A DNA stretch of 64,000 bases from UBA7239 sp964509075 (GTDB taxonomy: Bacteria > Pseudomonadota > Gammaproteobacteria > Pseudomonadales > UBA7239). Positions 17,110 through 25,992 of the stretch are shown here, piece after piece. The first letter of the stretch is position 1. Every line of letters starts with the position of its first letter. The position numbers and the translations under genes are program-made. Location of the stretch: assembly GCA_964509075.1 (NCBI GenBank), contig CAZDWC010000001.1, positions 372,001 to 436,000 of the forward strand. Direction: 5' to 3'. The notes under the pieces are model-generated. The model did not search any database. It was not told the origin of the DNA and saw only the letters and a list, made by a program, of their open reading frames with translations.

Positions 17110-18918
17110 ATGATGAAAACAAAAAAATCACAGGTTGCCGGGGCGGTGAAGGCGGCGGCGGCACTGTCCCTGCTGCCGTTGGCGGTACAGATTCAGCAGG
17201 TGCAGGCGCTGGAGTATCAGGTTAACGATGATCTGAAAGTCGATTTTGATACCACCATGACTTATGGTCGTATGTGGCGCGTTGAGCAACGCAGTCGCGA
17301 CATCTTGGATTATCCCGAGGCCTATAAAACATATGGCTACTCCATAGATCAGATTAACCAGAAAGAATTGATTCAGCGCGCAAACTCGGATGATGGTTCG
17401 CGCAATTTTGACAAAGGTGATGTGGTTTCGAGCCGTTTTGCGGTAGTGTCCGATTTGGATGTCTCCTACAAAAATGTCGGTTTATTCCTGCGTCCGCAAA
17501 TTTTTTATGATGAAGTTCCTTATGGTGAAACCAACTGGAACGATAAATACATTGATCCTGCTTTTACCGATCCTGCCGCAGGTCCTGGCATGGGTTGGAA
17601 TAACGCGTACAGCTCTGGAGCAATCGAAAGAACTTCTCACTTTACCGATGATTACAAAGACACGCTTGGCTACAAAGCGCGTTTTCTTGACGCCTATGTA
17701 TACGGTTCTTTCGATATCGGCGGCAGAAATCTCGAGCTGCGTATCGGTCGTCAGGTAATCAGCTGGGGTGAGGCGCTGATGCTGCAAGGCGGTATCGCCT
17801 TTGCTCAAAACCGCAATGATGCTTCTGCGGCTACCGCTCCGGGTGTGGAATTGAAGGAGATTTTCCTTCCTACCGGTGCTGTGTACGGTCAGATGAATAT
17901 CGACGAAGAAAATACTGTAGAGGCCTACTGGCAGTATGAATGGCTGCCCAGCACGCTGTTCCCGACGGGCTCCTATTTCAGTATGCAAGATTTTATCGAC
18001 GGCGATACCTTTGTTACGGCGCCGTATACAACGACCTATATGCTTCGCAAGGATTTTGATCCGGGCGACAACAATCAGTGGGGCTTTGCCTTCCGCCATC
18101 TGTTGGCAGAGGGTACTGAAATGGCTCTCTATATTGTCAATTACACAGATAAATATCCCATGTTCTGGGCGCAGAATGTATCTGCGACGGAAGGAGGGCT
18201 TGATCCATTAGCGCCTGCAGCGGATGGCTTGGGTGGTGGATATGCAATTAACTATTTCGACAAGATTCGTTTATACGGTCTGACGTTGAATACAGTGGTG
18301 AATGGTGTGCAGGTAGGTGTTGAGTACGCTTACCGTGCAAACGCGCCTATTGTTCCTGCCTGTACAGCTAAGAATCTGATGAAAGGCCACTGTAAAGATC
18401 CTTCATGGGAAGCCGCGGGCAGTATTCCTTCCACTGATTTGGAGGATGGCGCTCTGGATGCGGCTCAGCTTTACAGCTGGCCTGATCGTGCTGAGGTGCA
18501 TACCTTGAACATTGGTGGCACTTATATCTTTCAGCCTACAGCCTTGTGGGATACTGCCACTCTCGTTGGTGAAGTGGGTAGCTGGTACATCGCAGGTTAT
18601 GGGAATGAAGATTTACAGTTTGCCCACTTGGGGGCCTTTACCCAGTACGGCGAAGGCATGAGCATGCAGTTTATGCCTGAGTACAAGAACGTGATGGAAG
18701 GTGTAGACCTCGTCATTCCTTTCTTTATGAACTACGGTATTGATGGCAGCATGTCGACCTTCAACTACAACGAACACGCCTTGTGGTGGAGTATCGGTGC
18801 AGAAGCGACTTATCTGGAACACTGGCGCTTTGCAACCTACTACAACAACTACAGCGGCCAGAACAGCTTGTGGAAAGATCGTGACAACGTGTCACTCAAT
18901 GTCAAATACATCTTCTGA
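17110..18918 (+). CDS. DUF1302-family outer-membrane protein
   Basis: A 602-residue exported protein. A twin-Met start and positive n-region lead into a signal peptide ending near VQA-LEYQ. The mature protein is rich in aromatic residues and alternating strands and ends NVSLNVKYIF, with a terminal Phe as in outer-membrane beta-barrels. The start of the mature domain (DDLKVDFDTTMTYGRMWRVEQR) and IGRQVISWGEAL match my recollection of DUF1302. DUF1302 genes are often found with DUF1329, YCF48 and MMPL genes; here the DUF1329 partner is missing. It probably forms an outer-membrane pore or lipid route for the same locus (inference). A strong terminator follows. Confidence 0.85.
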   Translation: MMKTKKSQVAGAVKAAAALSLLPLAVQIQQVQALEYQVNDDLKVDFDTTMTYGRMWRVEQRSRDILDYPEAYKTYGYSIDQINQKELIQRANSDDGSRNFDKGDVVSSRFAVVSDLDVSYKNVGLFLRPQIFYDEVPYGETNWNDKYIDPAFTDPAAGPGMGWNNAYSSGAIERTSHFTDDYKDTLGYKARFLDAYVYGSFDIGGRNLELRIGRQVISWGEALMLQGGIAFAQNRNDASAATAPGVELKEIFLPTGAVYGQMNIDEENTVEAYWQYEWLPSTLFPTGSYFSMQDFIDGDTFVTAPYTTTYMLRKDFDPGDNNQWGFAFRHLLAEGTEMALYIVNYTDKYPMFWAQNVSATEGGLDPLAPAADGLGGGYAINYFDKIRLYGLTLNTVVNGVQVGVEYAYRANAPIVPACTAKNLMKGHCKDPSWEAAGSIPSTDLEDGALDAAQLYSWPDRAEVHTLNIGGTYIFQPTALWDTATLVGEVGSWYIAGYGNEDLQFAHLGAFTQYGEGMSMQFMPEYKNVMEGVDLVIPFFMNYGIDGSMSTFNYNEHALWWSIGAEATYLEHWRFATYYNNYSGQNSLWKDRDNVSLNVKYIF

Positions 18919-18931
18919 TGTGATGACGTGA

Positions 18932-18962
18932 ACAAAAAAGGAGGCTTATGCCTCCTTTTTTT
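18932..18962 (+). terminator. Rho-independent terminator after DUF1302 gene
   Basis: The stem AGGAGGC / GCCTCCT (18939-18945 / 18950-18956) with loop TTAT is followed by a T-run and preceded by an A-run. It may also end the convergent guaA transcript. Confidence 0.88.
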
Positions 18963-19027
18963 ATGTCTGTCGTTTCTATGTTGTTGTCGCCAGGTTGTCG
19001 CCAGAAAATATTGCCGGCTGACTGCTG

Positions 19028-20599
19028 CTATTCCCACTCGATCGTTGCGGGTGGCTTGGATGAAACATCATAAGTCACACGCGAAATGCCGCTGATCTCG
19101 TTGATGATGCGATTCGAAACCGTCTCCAGCAATTCATAGGGTAAATGCGCCCAGCGCGCTGTCATGAAATCGATGGTTTCCACCGCGCGCAAAGACACCA
19201 CATATTCGTAGCGGCGACCGTCGCCGACGACGCCGACGGATTTCACCGGCAGGAATACCGTGAACGCCTGGCTGACCTTGTGGTACCAGTCGGCCTTGTG
19301 CAGTTCTTCGATAAAAATGGCATCGGCTTCGCGCAGCAAATCTGCGTAGGTTTTTTTCACTTCGCCGAGTATGCGTACGCCGAGACCGGGGCCGGGGAAA
19401 GGGTGGCGGTAGACCATGTCATACGGCAGGCCGAGTTCGAGGCCGATTTTGCGCACTTCGTCCTTGAACAGCTCGCGCAGCGGTTCGATCAGTTCGAACG
19501 CCATGTCTTCCGGAAGGCCGCCGACGTTGTGATGCGATTTGATGACGTGCGCCTTGCCGTGCTTGCTGGCGGCAGATTCGATGACGTCGGGATAGATCGT
19601 GCCCTGCGCCAGCCATTTCACGCCTTCCAGTTTGGTGGCTTCGGCATCAAAGATCTCGATGAAGGTGTTGCCGATAATTTTGCGCTTCTGTTCCGGATCG
19701 GCGACGCCGGCCAGTTTGTCGAGAAAAATATTTTCGGCGTTGGCGCGAATCACTTTCACGCCCATGTGTTCGGCGAACATCGCCATCACGTTGTCACCTT
19801 CATGCTTGCGCAGCAGGCCGTTGTCGACGAACACACAGGTGAGTTGATCGCCAATGGCACGGTGCAGTAACGCGGCAACCACGGAGGAATCCACGCCGCC
19901 GGAAAGGCCGAGCAGTACCTTGTCCTTGCCGACTTTATTGCGTACAGCACTGATGGCATCGTCAACAATGTTGGCTGCTGTCCACAGTGCTTCGCAACCG
20001 CAGATGTCGTGCACAAAACGTGAGAAGAGACGTGCACCCTGGCGGGTGTGGGTGGTTTCCGGGTGGAACTGCACGCCGTAGAGCTGGCGACCTTCGTCGC
20101 ACATGCCGGCAATCGGGCAGCTTTCAGTGGCGGCCATGACACTGAAGCCGGGCGGCAGCTGGGTCACCTTGTCGCCGTGGCTCATCCACACATCGAGAAA
20201 GCGGCCGCTGGCATCATCGTGATCGACAATATCGCGCAGCAGTTCGGCTTCGCCGATGGCCTGCACGCGCGCGTAGCCGAATTCACGCAGGTTTGAGCTT
20301 TCAACCTTGCCGCCGAACTGTGCGGCCATGGTCTGCATGCCGTAGCAGATGCCCAGTACCGGTACACCGAGCTCGAACACGGCTGCGGGTGCACGCGGGC
20401 CTTCGGCCTCAGTGACCGATTCCGGGCCGCCGGAGAGGATGATACCTCGCGCGGCAAACTGTCTGACGGCTTCATCACCGCAATCCCAGGCGTAGATTTC
20501 GCAGTAGACGCCGGCCTCGCGCACGCGGCGGGCAATCAGTTGTGTGTACTGCGAACCGAAGTCGAGAATCAGGATTTTGTGGGCGTGTATATCGTGCAT
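19028..20599 (-). CDS. guaA: GMP synthase (glutamine-hydrolysing)
   Basis: A 523-residue two-domain enzyme that makes GMP from XMP, ATP and glutamine. The class I glutamine amidotransferase domain has nucleophile C85 in GICYGMQ and the histidine of QFHPE (H179). The ATP pyrophosphatase domain has the P-loop SGGVDSS (from residue 233). The C-terminal dimerisation domain ends PPATIEWE, the usual family terminus. It follows guaB in the same direction with about 70 bases between them that hold a palindromic element. Confidence 0.98.
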   Translation of the reverse strand: MHDIHAHKILILDFGSQYTQLIARRVREAGVYCEIYAWDCGDEAVRQFAARGIILSGGPESVTEAEGPRAPAAVFELGVPVLGICYGMQTMAAQFGGKVESSNLREFGYARVQAIGEAELLRDIVDHDDASGRFLDVWMSHGDKVTQLPPGFSVMAATESCPIAGMCDEGRQLYGVQFHPETTHTRQGARLFSRFVHDICGCEALWTAANIVDDAISAVRNKVGKDKVLLGLSGGVDSSVVAALLHRAIGDQLTCVFVDNGLLRKHEGDNVMAMFAEHMGVKVIRANAENIFLDKLAGVADPEQKRKIIGNTFIEIFDAEATKLEGVKWLAQGTIYPDVIESAASKHGKAHVIKSHHNVGGLPEDMAFELIEPLRELFKDEVRKIGLELGLPYDMVYRHPFPGPGLGVRILGEVKKTYADLLREADAIFIEELHKADWYHKVSQAFTVFLPVKSVGVVGDGRRYEYVVSLRAVETIDFMTARWAHLPYELLETVSNRIINEISGISRVTYDVSSKPPATIEWE

Positions 20600-20618
20600 G
20601 GTGATGTTCTGCCTGAAT

Positions 20619-20644
20619 CCCTCTCCCGTATGTCGGGGAGAGGG
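20619..20644. repeat. REP-like palindrome between guaB and guaA
   Basis: CCCTCTCCC and GGGAGAGGG form a 9-base-arm hairpin, followed by a GC-rich GGTGAGGGGTTATCG tail. Elements of this CCCTCTCC type are common dispersed repeats in gammaproteobacteria. A related one is at 56073-56110. Confidence 0.65.
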
Positions 20645-20668
20645 TGGCGCGCAGCGCCGGGTGAGGGG

Positions 20669-22138
20669 TTATCGAACGGGGTAATTCGGTGCTTCCTTGG
20701 TAATGGAGACATCATGCACGTGTGATTCGTTCATGCCGGCGCTGGTGACGCGCACGAATTGCGGTCGGGTGCGCATGGTGTGGATGTCGATACTGCCGGT
20801 ATAGCCCATCGCCGAGCGCAAGCCGCCCATCATCTGGTGGATGATGGCAGATACTGCGCCCTTATATGGCACGCGGCCTTCGATGCCTTCCGGCACCAGT
20901 TTTTCCGCACCCTGGCTGGCATCCTGAAAGTAGCGGTCGGACGAGCCTTGCGACTGTGCCATGGCACCCAGTGAACCCATGCCGCGGTAGGATTTGTATG
21001 ATCGGCCTTGATACAGCTCGACCTCACCCGGGGCTTCTTCAGTGCCGGCAAACATACTGCCCATCATCACCGCGTGCGCGCCGGCAGCAATGGCCTTGGC
21101 GATGTCGCCCGAGAAGCGGATGCCTCCATCGGCAATCAGCGGCACGCCAGTGCCTTCGAGGGCAGCAGCGACATTGGCGATGGCCGAGATCTGCGGCACG
21201 CCAATGCCGGTGACAATGCGCGTGGTGCAGATGGAGCCTGGGCCGATGCCGACCTTGACGCCGTCGGCACCGGCTTGTACCAGTGCCAGCGCAGCTTCAC
21301 CGGTGGCGATATTGCCGCCGATAACCTGAACTTGCGGGAAATGTTTCTTGATCCAGCTGACGCGATTGAGCACGTTTCGGGAATGGCCGTGTGCGGTGTC
21401 CACGACTAGCACATCGACGCCGGCGGCAATCAGTGCTTCGACACGCTGGTCGGTATCGCCGCCCACACCCACGGATGCACCGGCGCGCAGGCGGCCCAGT
21501 TCATCCTTGCAGGCATTCGGATAGGTTTCTGCCTTGCTGAAGTCTTTTACCGTGATCATGCCGCGCAGATCGAAGTCATCGTTGACGACCAATATTTTTT
21601 CGATGCGGTGGCGATGCAGCAATTCCTTCACGGTTTCAGCCGATGCGCCTTCCTTGACGGTTACCAGGCGCTCTTTCGGTGTCATGATGCTGGAAACCGG
21701 GGCGTCCAGATGCGGTTCGAAGCGCACGTCGCGACTGGTGACAATGCCGACCAGCGCGCCATTCTGCATGACAGGCACGCCGGAGATACGGTTCTCGCGC
21801 GTGAGTGCGATCAGCTCGCGGATACTGGCGCTGGATTCAATGGTGATCGGATCCTTCACCACGCCGCTTTCAAACTTCTTGACCTGACGCACCTGCCTGG
21901 CTTGTTGCTCGGCCGTCATGTTCTTGTGGATGATGCCGATGCCACCCTGCTGTGCCATGGCAATCGCCAATCTGGCTTCGGTCACGGTGTCCATGGCGGC
22001 CGAGACCAGTGGCATATTGAGTTGTATGTCCCGGGTTAATAGCGTCTGGATAGTCACGTCTTTTGCCACTACCTCGGAGTAACCGGGCAGCAACAGCACA
22101 TCATCGAAAGTCAGGGCTTCGTGGGCGATACGCAACAT
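20669..22138 (-). CDS. guaB: Inosine-5'-monophosphate dehydrogenase
   Basis: A 489-residue IMP dehydrogenase, the NAD-dependent first step of guanine nucleotide synthesis. The catalytic cysteine is C304 in GPGSICTTR. The nucleotide-binding loop GGIRFSGDI and the mobile flap with YRGMGSLGAM are present. Two CBS domains are inserted at about residues 95-200. It precedes guaA as in E. coli. A good promoter lies about 60 bases upstream. Confidence 0.98.
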   Translation of the reverse strand: MLRIAHEALTFDDVLLLPGYSEVVAKDVTIQTLLTRDIQLNMPLVSAAMDTVTEARLAIAMAQQGGIGIIHKNMTAEQQARQVRQVKKFESGVVKDPITIESSASIRELIALTRENRISGVPVMQNGALVGIVTSRDVRFEPHLDAPVSSIMTPKERLVTVKEGASAETVKELLHRHRIEKILVVNDDFDLRGMITVKDFSKAETYPNACKDELGRLRAGASVGVGGDTDQRVEALIAAGVDVLVVDTAHGHSRNVLNRVSWIKKHFPQVQVIGGNIATGEAALALVQAGADGVKVGIGPGSICTTRIVTGIGVPQISAIANVAAALEGTGVPLIADGGIRFSGDIAKAIAAGAHAVMMGSMFAGTEEAPGEVELYQGRSYKSYRGMGSLGAMAQSQGSSDRYFQDASQGAEKLVPEGIEGRVPYKGAVSAIIHQMMGGLRSAMGYTGSIDIHTMRTRPQFVRVTSAGMNESHVHDVSITKEAPNYPVR

Positions 22139-22175
22139 AAGGATCCAGAGCGGGAGGCGGGTTGAACAAGGCCGA

Positions 22176-22204
22176 ATTATATAGAGCGGGCCGGGGGTGG
22201 TAAA
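22176..22204 (-). promoter_or_regulatory. guaBA promoter
   Basis: On the minus strand, TTTACC (22199-22204) and a perfect TATAAT (22176-22181) are spaced by 17 bases. The start point would fall about 30 bases ahead of the guaB ATG, giving a short leader. Confidence 0.7.
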
Positions 22205-22388
22205 CCAATCATCTCCCGTCGTTGTTGCAATGTGTGCAGAAAATGCACTTGATATCCACAGGAATTGCTATTGCAAACACTAGATATGGGTATAGACTGC
22301 TTTTCCCAACACAAGGCTGCTTGAATTTTGTTGTGTGCAGCCCGGTTTACAGCAGGCCCTTTATGGGCGTTCAGGAGTGAAACCGGCT

Positions 22389-22640
22389 ATGTTGGATCTG
22401 AGTCTGGCACCGTGTCCCTATTGCAACAGCAAGCGGCTGCATATGGTGGTCGCATCGTTTACCACCCATAAGGTTGTCTGCGAACAGTGCCGCTGTTCCG
22501 GTCCCCAGCGCCGAACCTCTAACGATGCCATCATCGAGTGGAATCATGTGAGTCGGCAGGTATGGCGAGAGTTGCCGGCGGGGGCTCTCAACGAAGAGCA
22601 GGGTGTGCTGCGGCCACCTGTGGCCGCAGCGGCACGCTGA
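22389..22640 (+). CDS. Small zinc-ribbon protein, Lar-like
   Basis: An 83-residue protein whose first half has two CxxC pairs, CPYC (residues 7-10) and CEQC. They are spaced as in the Lar restriction-alleviation family (C-P-x-C...V-x-C-x-x-C-x-x-x-G-P...A-I-x-x-W-N). It probably binds zinc. The C-terminal 25 residues are low complexity and Ala-rich. ATG at 22389 is preferred; it has AGGAG upstream, though at a wide 11-base spacing. GTG at 22377 is the alternative. The gene is isolated, divergent from guaB, and may be a phage-derived orphan. Confidence 0.65.
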   Translation: MLDLSLAPCPYCNSKRLHMVVASFTTHKVVCEQCRCSGPQRRTSNDAIIEWNHVSRQVWRELPAGALNEEQGVLRPPVAAAAR

Positions 22641-22661
22641 TTTCAGTGTTGATCGCGTGTC

Positions 22662-22850
22662 TTACCCGGCGCACTGGGTTTTGCATTCTTTCACGTCTTC
22701 TTCGCAGGCTTTTTTCATCGTCTCCGATGTTGCGCCTTCCTTGCATTCCTTGTATTCGCTGTCACAAGTTTCAGTACACTCCGTCGCATGAACACTGGCC
22801 AGTGGCATGATGAGTGTGAGCAGGGCTGTCGCTATGAATGACTTGTTCAT
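22662..22850 (-). CDS. Small secreted six-cysteine protein (paralogue B)
   Basis: A 62-residue precursor with a signal peptide (MNKSFIATALLTLIMPLASVHA) and a mature part of about 40 residues. The mature part has exactly six cysteines in the pattern C-x3-C-x6-C-x12-C-x6-C-x3-C. The pattern is mirror-symmetric, suggesting a two-helix hairpin closed by three disulfides. GAGGAAC lies just upstream of the ATG. It is 27 bases downstream of a paralogue with identical cysteine spacing, so the pair arose by tandem duplication. No family is recognised. Confidence 0.75.
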   Translation of the reverse strand: MNKSFIATALLTLIMPLASVHATECTETCDSEYKECKEGATSETMKKACEEDVKECKTQCAG

Positions 22851-22877
22851 GAGTTCCTCGTCTGTCTTGTGGATGGT

Positions 22878-23072
22878 TTAGCCGTCAGTTGCGCAAGCTT
22901 GCTGACATGCGTGGTAATCCTGCCCACACACTTTGATGCCGTTGGGCGAAGTGCTGCTTTCCTTGCACTCCTTGTAGTCTTTCTCGCATTGCTGTGAGCA
23001 GCTGTCGTCTGCAAAAGTATAGACAGACAGCAGGCTGGATAGCAGTACTGCAAAAATATGAGCTGTTCGCAC
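22878..23072 (-). CDS. Small secreted six-cysteine protein (paralogue A)
   Basis: A 64-residue precursor with a signal peptide (cleavage near YTFA-DDS). The mature part has the same C-x3-C-x6-C-x12-C-x6-C-x3-C pattern as the downstream gene. Shared residues around the cysteines include DYKECKE/EYKECKE and a Thr/Ser-rich turn between the two halves. The rest of the two mature sequences differ, so the duplication is old and the cysteine frame was kept by selection. The location is probably the oxidising periplasm. Function is unknown. Confidence 0.75.
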   Translation of the reverse strand: MRTAHIFAVLLSSLLSVYTFADDSCSQQCEKDYKECKESSTSPNGIKVCGQDYHACQQACATDG

Positions 23073-23110
23073 AGGAACTCCTTACAATTCAAGTGATGGT
23101 GTGTGGTAAT

Positions 23111-23962
23111 TCATTGCGGTACGGATGCAGGCGCTTCCTGCAGGCTTTGCCCCTTGAGTTTGCCCAGATCGCTGTTCACGCTGCGGCGGAAGGAGTCGAT
23201 GCTGCGCAGGCTTTCTTCATGTTCTGTCACGCGTTTGCTCAATGTGTCGAGTTTGACTTGCAGTTGTTCGCCCTGTTCCTGAGCCATGGCGGCTTGCTGG
23301 CTCGCTTCACGCACCTGTGGGTCGCCCTGTGCCACGCGCTGTTGCAAGGCGCCGACAGCACTGCGCATTTCGCTGATCGCCTGAGTGGCGTCGCTGGCAG
23401 CCTTGTTGCTTTCGGCGGCCACGCGACTGGTTTCCGATAGGGATTTTTCTGTTTGCGCGACGGATTTTTTCATTTCCCCGACAATGCCTTGCAGTGTTGT
23501 CAGTGATTTCTCATGCTCAGCGATACGGGTTTCGTGGCTTTCCAGAGACTTCTTGTTCTTGTCATTGGTGACTCCCCAGAGTTTCCGTATTTCGTCATCG
23601 GCAGCCTTCAGGTTGTCGTCCAGCTGTTTGACTTTTTCTCCCAGCGTCTCGCCATTACTGGCATTGACGGCCGTGTTGACACCCAGTTGCGACTCCAGGC
23701 TGCTCAGGCGTTTCTGCAGTTGATCATTCAGCACGCTTTGCTGGGCATTCTGGTAATAAAGCAGCGCGCAGCATAAAGATAGTGCCGAGAACATGAAGAT
23801 CAACAGCATCTGGCGCACCAGACCATTGCTCGGGGCTGTCGAATTGCTGCTGCGCGCTGACGGCTTTGGCGCCGAGCGCGGCGTTGTTTCGCGGCTGCTG
23901 CGACCCTCGGTATCTGGCACTATCGAAGGAATATCCAACAAGTCATCATCGCGTCTGGACAT
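23111..23962 (-). CDS. Membrane-anchored coiled-coil protein of unknown function
   Basis: A 283-residue protein with a Ser/Pro-rich cytoplasmic N-terminus (residues 1-48), one transmembrane helix at about 49-70 (MLLIFMFSALSLCCALLYY) and a long, mostly helical coiled coil from 75 to 260. The coil has heptad-like LQKRLSSLESQL and EHEESLRSIDSFRR stretches. With the N-terminus inside, the coil would lie in the periplasm. It could be a cell-envelope spacer or a division or tethering protein; no family is recognised. It lies 38 bases ahead of the six-cysteine genes, so it may be on their transcript. Confidence 0.75.
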   Translation of the reverse strand: MSRRDDDLLDIPSIVPDTEGRSSRETTPRSAPKPSARSSNSTAPSNGLVRQMLLIFMFSALSLCCALLYYQNAQQSVLNDQLQKRLSSLESQLGVNTAVNASNGETLGEKVKQLDDNLKAADDEIRKLWGVTNDKNKKSLESHETRIAEHEKSLTTLQGIVGEMKKSVAQTEKSLSETSRVAAESNKAASDATQAISEMRSAVGALQQRVAQGDPQVREASQQAAMAQEQGEQLQVKLDTLSKRVTEHEESLRSIDSFRRSVNSDLGKLKGQSLQEAPASVPQ

Positions 23963-24088
23963 GGTATTACCTGTTTGTAAAAAGCAGTGAAGAAAAGGAA
24001 GTGAAAACAGGCAGCTAGTTTACGCGTTTGCGATGTCTTCTAGCAAAGCCGCAGCATCCAGACACAACGGAAATCATGAGGTTCCCGC

Positions 24089-24841
24089 ATGCAGCGTTTT
24101 ACAGGAAAGCATATCTTGATTACAGGGGCTGCCGCTGGCATCGGCCGCGCCACGGCCGAGCGTCTTGCCAGCGAAGGCGGACATGTGTTTTGCGTGGATG
24201 TCGCCGAGGCTGGCGTCCGGGAAACGGCCGAGCAGATTGTTAACGCCGGAGGCAAGGCGAGCTGGGCACTGTGCGATGTTGGCAGTCTTGCGTCCGTGCA
24301 GGCGACCGTGCAGGCGGCAGTCGCAGCCATGGGGTCTCTGGATGTGCTGGTCAACGTGGCCGGCGTCATCAAGATGCAGAACTTCGAACGCTCAACCGAT
24401 GATAACTGGCATCGCATCATCGGTATCAACCTTACCGGCACTTACTGGATGTGTCGTGAGTCCATTCCGCATCTGCTTGCCAGCAAAGGCAATATTGTCA
24501 ACGTCTCATCGACATCTGCTATTCGCGGTTTGCCCTGGGGGGCGGCCTATGCGGCGTCGAAGGGTGGTGTGTCGGCAATGACCAAATCCATCGCTGTTGA
24601 ATTTGCCAAGCAGGGTTTGCGCGCCAACACCGTTTGCCCCGGTTCTATTTCTACTGGCATGAATAACAACAACACACTGCCGGATAAAATGGATTTCAGT
24701 CTGATTCCGCGCATCGACGCAATGATGGGACAGAAGGGTCCCGAGTATGTGGCATCCGTAATCGCGCTGCTGGCTTCGGAGCAGGATGGTGGTCATATCA
24801 CGGGCAGTGAATACGTGATGGATGGTGGCACCGTGATGTAA
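24089..24841 (+). CDS. Short-chain dehydrogenase/reductase
   Basis: A 250-residue classical SDR. The cofactor motif TGAAAGIG is at residues 12-19 and an acidic residue follows strand 2 (CVDVAEAG), favouring NAD. The NAG-equivalent is NVAG and the catalytic pair is Y154 and K158 in YAASK. The C-terminus GSEYVMDGGTVM is the usual SDR ending. The substrate cannot be predicted. GAGG stands 7 bases before the ATG. It is convergent with the AlgX-like gene, whose stop is 12 bases away. Confidence 0.92.
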   Translation: MQRFTGKHILITGAAAGIGRATAERLASEGGHVFCVDVAEAGVRETAEQIVNAGGKASWALCDVGSLASVQATVQAAVAAMGSLDVLVNVAGVIKMQNFERSTDDNWHRIIGINLTGTYWMCRESIPHLLASKGNIVNVSSTSAIRGLPWGAAYAASKGGVSAMTKSIAVEFAKQGLRANTVCPGSISTGMNNNNTLPDKMDFSLIPRIDAMMGQKGPEYVASVIALLASEQDGGHITGSEYVMDGGTVM

Positions 24842-24853
24842 AGTACGAGAGTT

Positions 24854-25990
24854 TTATTGCTGGGGATACATTGCGCGCAACTGTGCAGGGTACGCATTGA
24901 TCTTTTCCAGGAGTGCAGCCTCGTAATCGTCAATGTTGTCTAGGTTGATGCGGTTTTCGTTTCGGGATATTGCATCCAGGATGTAGTTGTGAACGCTTGC
25001 GCGGAAATGCAGGTCGTCCATGTAGTTACGAAGATCTGCCGTGATCGCATCAATATTGTCAAAGGCGAAAATCCGTATATTCCGGCAGTCACTGAAGATG
25101 GATGCCAGGTGTCGACGCATGTAGAGCTCCCGGTAAAAACTTTCATTCAGCGCCGTGCTTGCAAAGGAATATCGCGAGCGCGGAGAAATGCTAAGAACGA
25201 TGTCTATGTCCGTGTTGCAGTATGGCATCAAGGTCGGCGTGAGTCGCTTGTCTATAGTGTCAAATGACAAGGCGTCTATTTCTGAAGGGGATAATGCCGG
25301 TTTCGGATTTGGTATCAGGTTTGGTATCAGGCTGCCAATAATGTTGTCCTTGTTGTTGTAGTCCCGGAAGAATTGTTCAACCTCTGCTGCGGTTATCCAC
25401 ATGCCGTCGTTTTCGATGTCCATGCGAAAGTCATCAACATTGCCGCGCATGATGTCCAGTGATGTGAGGAACGTTGTAATGTTGAATATATATCGCAGGT
25501 CATCCAGCCTGGATTCGTTGTAGAGATACAGAGGCATCGGTTCTCCTGTCAGTGTGCTGTCAAGATTCTCGATGTTGTAATCCGGGTGAGCATAGTGGAA
25601 TGAAATATCCATGAACAAATGTTTGACTTGCTTGTGATCCTCAAGCACGCGTTTGGCAATGATGCAGTGGTGTTGGGCATTGCTGCCGCTGATGGACAGG
25701 TTGAGAGTCCTTCCCCAGTTGAGGGTCTTGTTGAAGGTGGCTTGTGTGTAGCCTGATGCGGTTGATGCGCCTATGGCTACTGCTGTGTAGTTTTCCGCAG
25801 GATCATCGAGATAATTGTTGATCATTCCTGCAATATGAAAGAAAAGATGCTGGTCATCGAATCCATGTTTTTCAAACAGGGCTTTGTGAAAAATGTGGTA
25901 GGGGTCGACGACGATGGATATTGCTGCCGGGAGCAGGCTGAGGCAGATGATTCCCCCTATTGTCTGTAGGAATGTGCTTCGGCTTGACAT
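24854..25990 (-). CDS. AlgX/DltD-like SGNH-type membrane-anchored protein
   Basis: A 378-residue protein with an N-terminal membrane anchor or signal (residues 8-28). An SGNH-like nucleophile block reads VAIGASTASGYT (S76), followed by LNLSISGSNAQ. Such proteins partner with MBOAT acyltransferases and transfer acetyl groups to polysaccharides in the periplasm, as AlgX and AlgJ do for alginate. ATG at 25990 is chosen because the gene then begins next to the MBOAT stop codon (25993); the longer upstream frame runs antisense-like through the MBOAT gene. The base composition looks AT-richer than its neighbours. It is the last gene of a three-gene cassette. Confidence 0.8.
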   Translation of the reverse strand: MSSRSTFLQTIGGIICLSLLPAAISIVVDPYHIFHKALFEKHGFDDQHLFFHIAGMINNYLDDPAENYTAVAIGASTASGYTQATFNKTLNWGRTLNLSISGSNAQHHCIIAKRVLEDHKQVKHLFMDISFHYAHPDYNIENLDSTLTGEPMPLYLYNESRLDDLRYIFNITTFLTSLDIMRGNVDDFRMDIENDGMWITAAEVEQFFRDYNNKDNIIGSLIPNLIPNPKPALSPSEIDALSFDTIDKRLTPTLMPYCNTDIDIVLSISPRSRYSFASTALNESFYRELYMRRHLASIFSDCRNIRIFAFDNIDAITADLRNYMDDLHFRASVHNYILDAISRNENRINLDNIDDYEAALLEKINAYPAQLRAMYPQQ

Positions 25991-25992
25991 GT

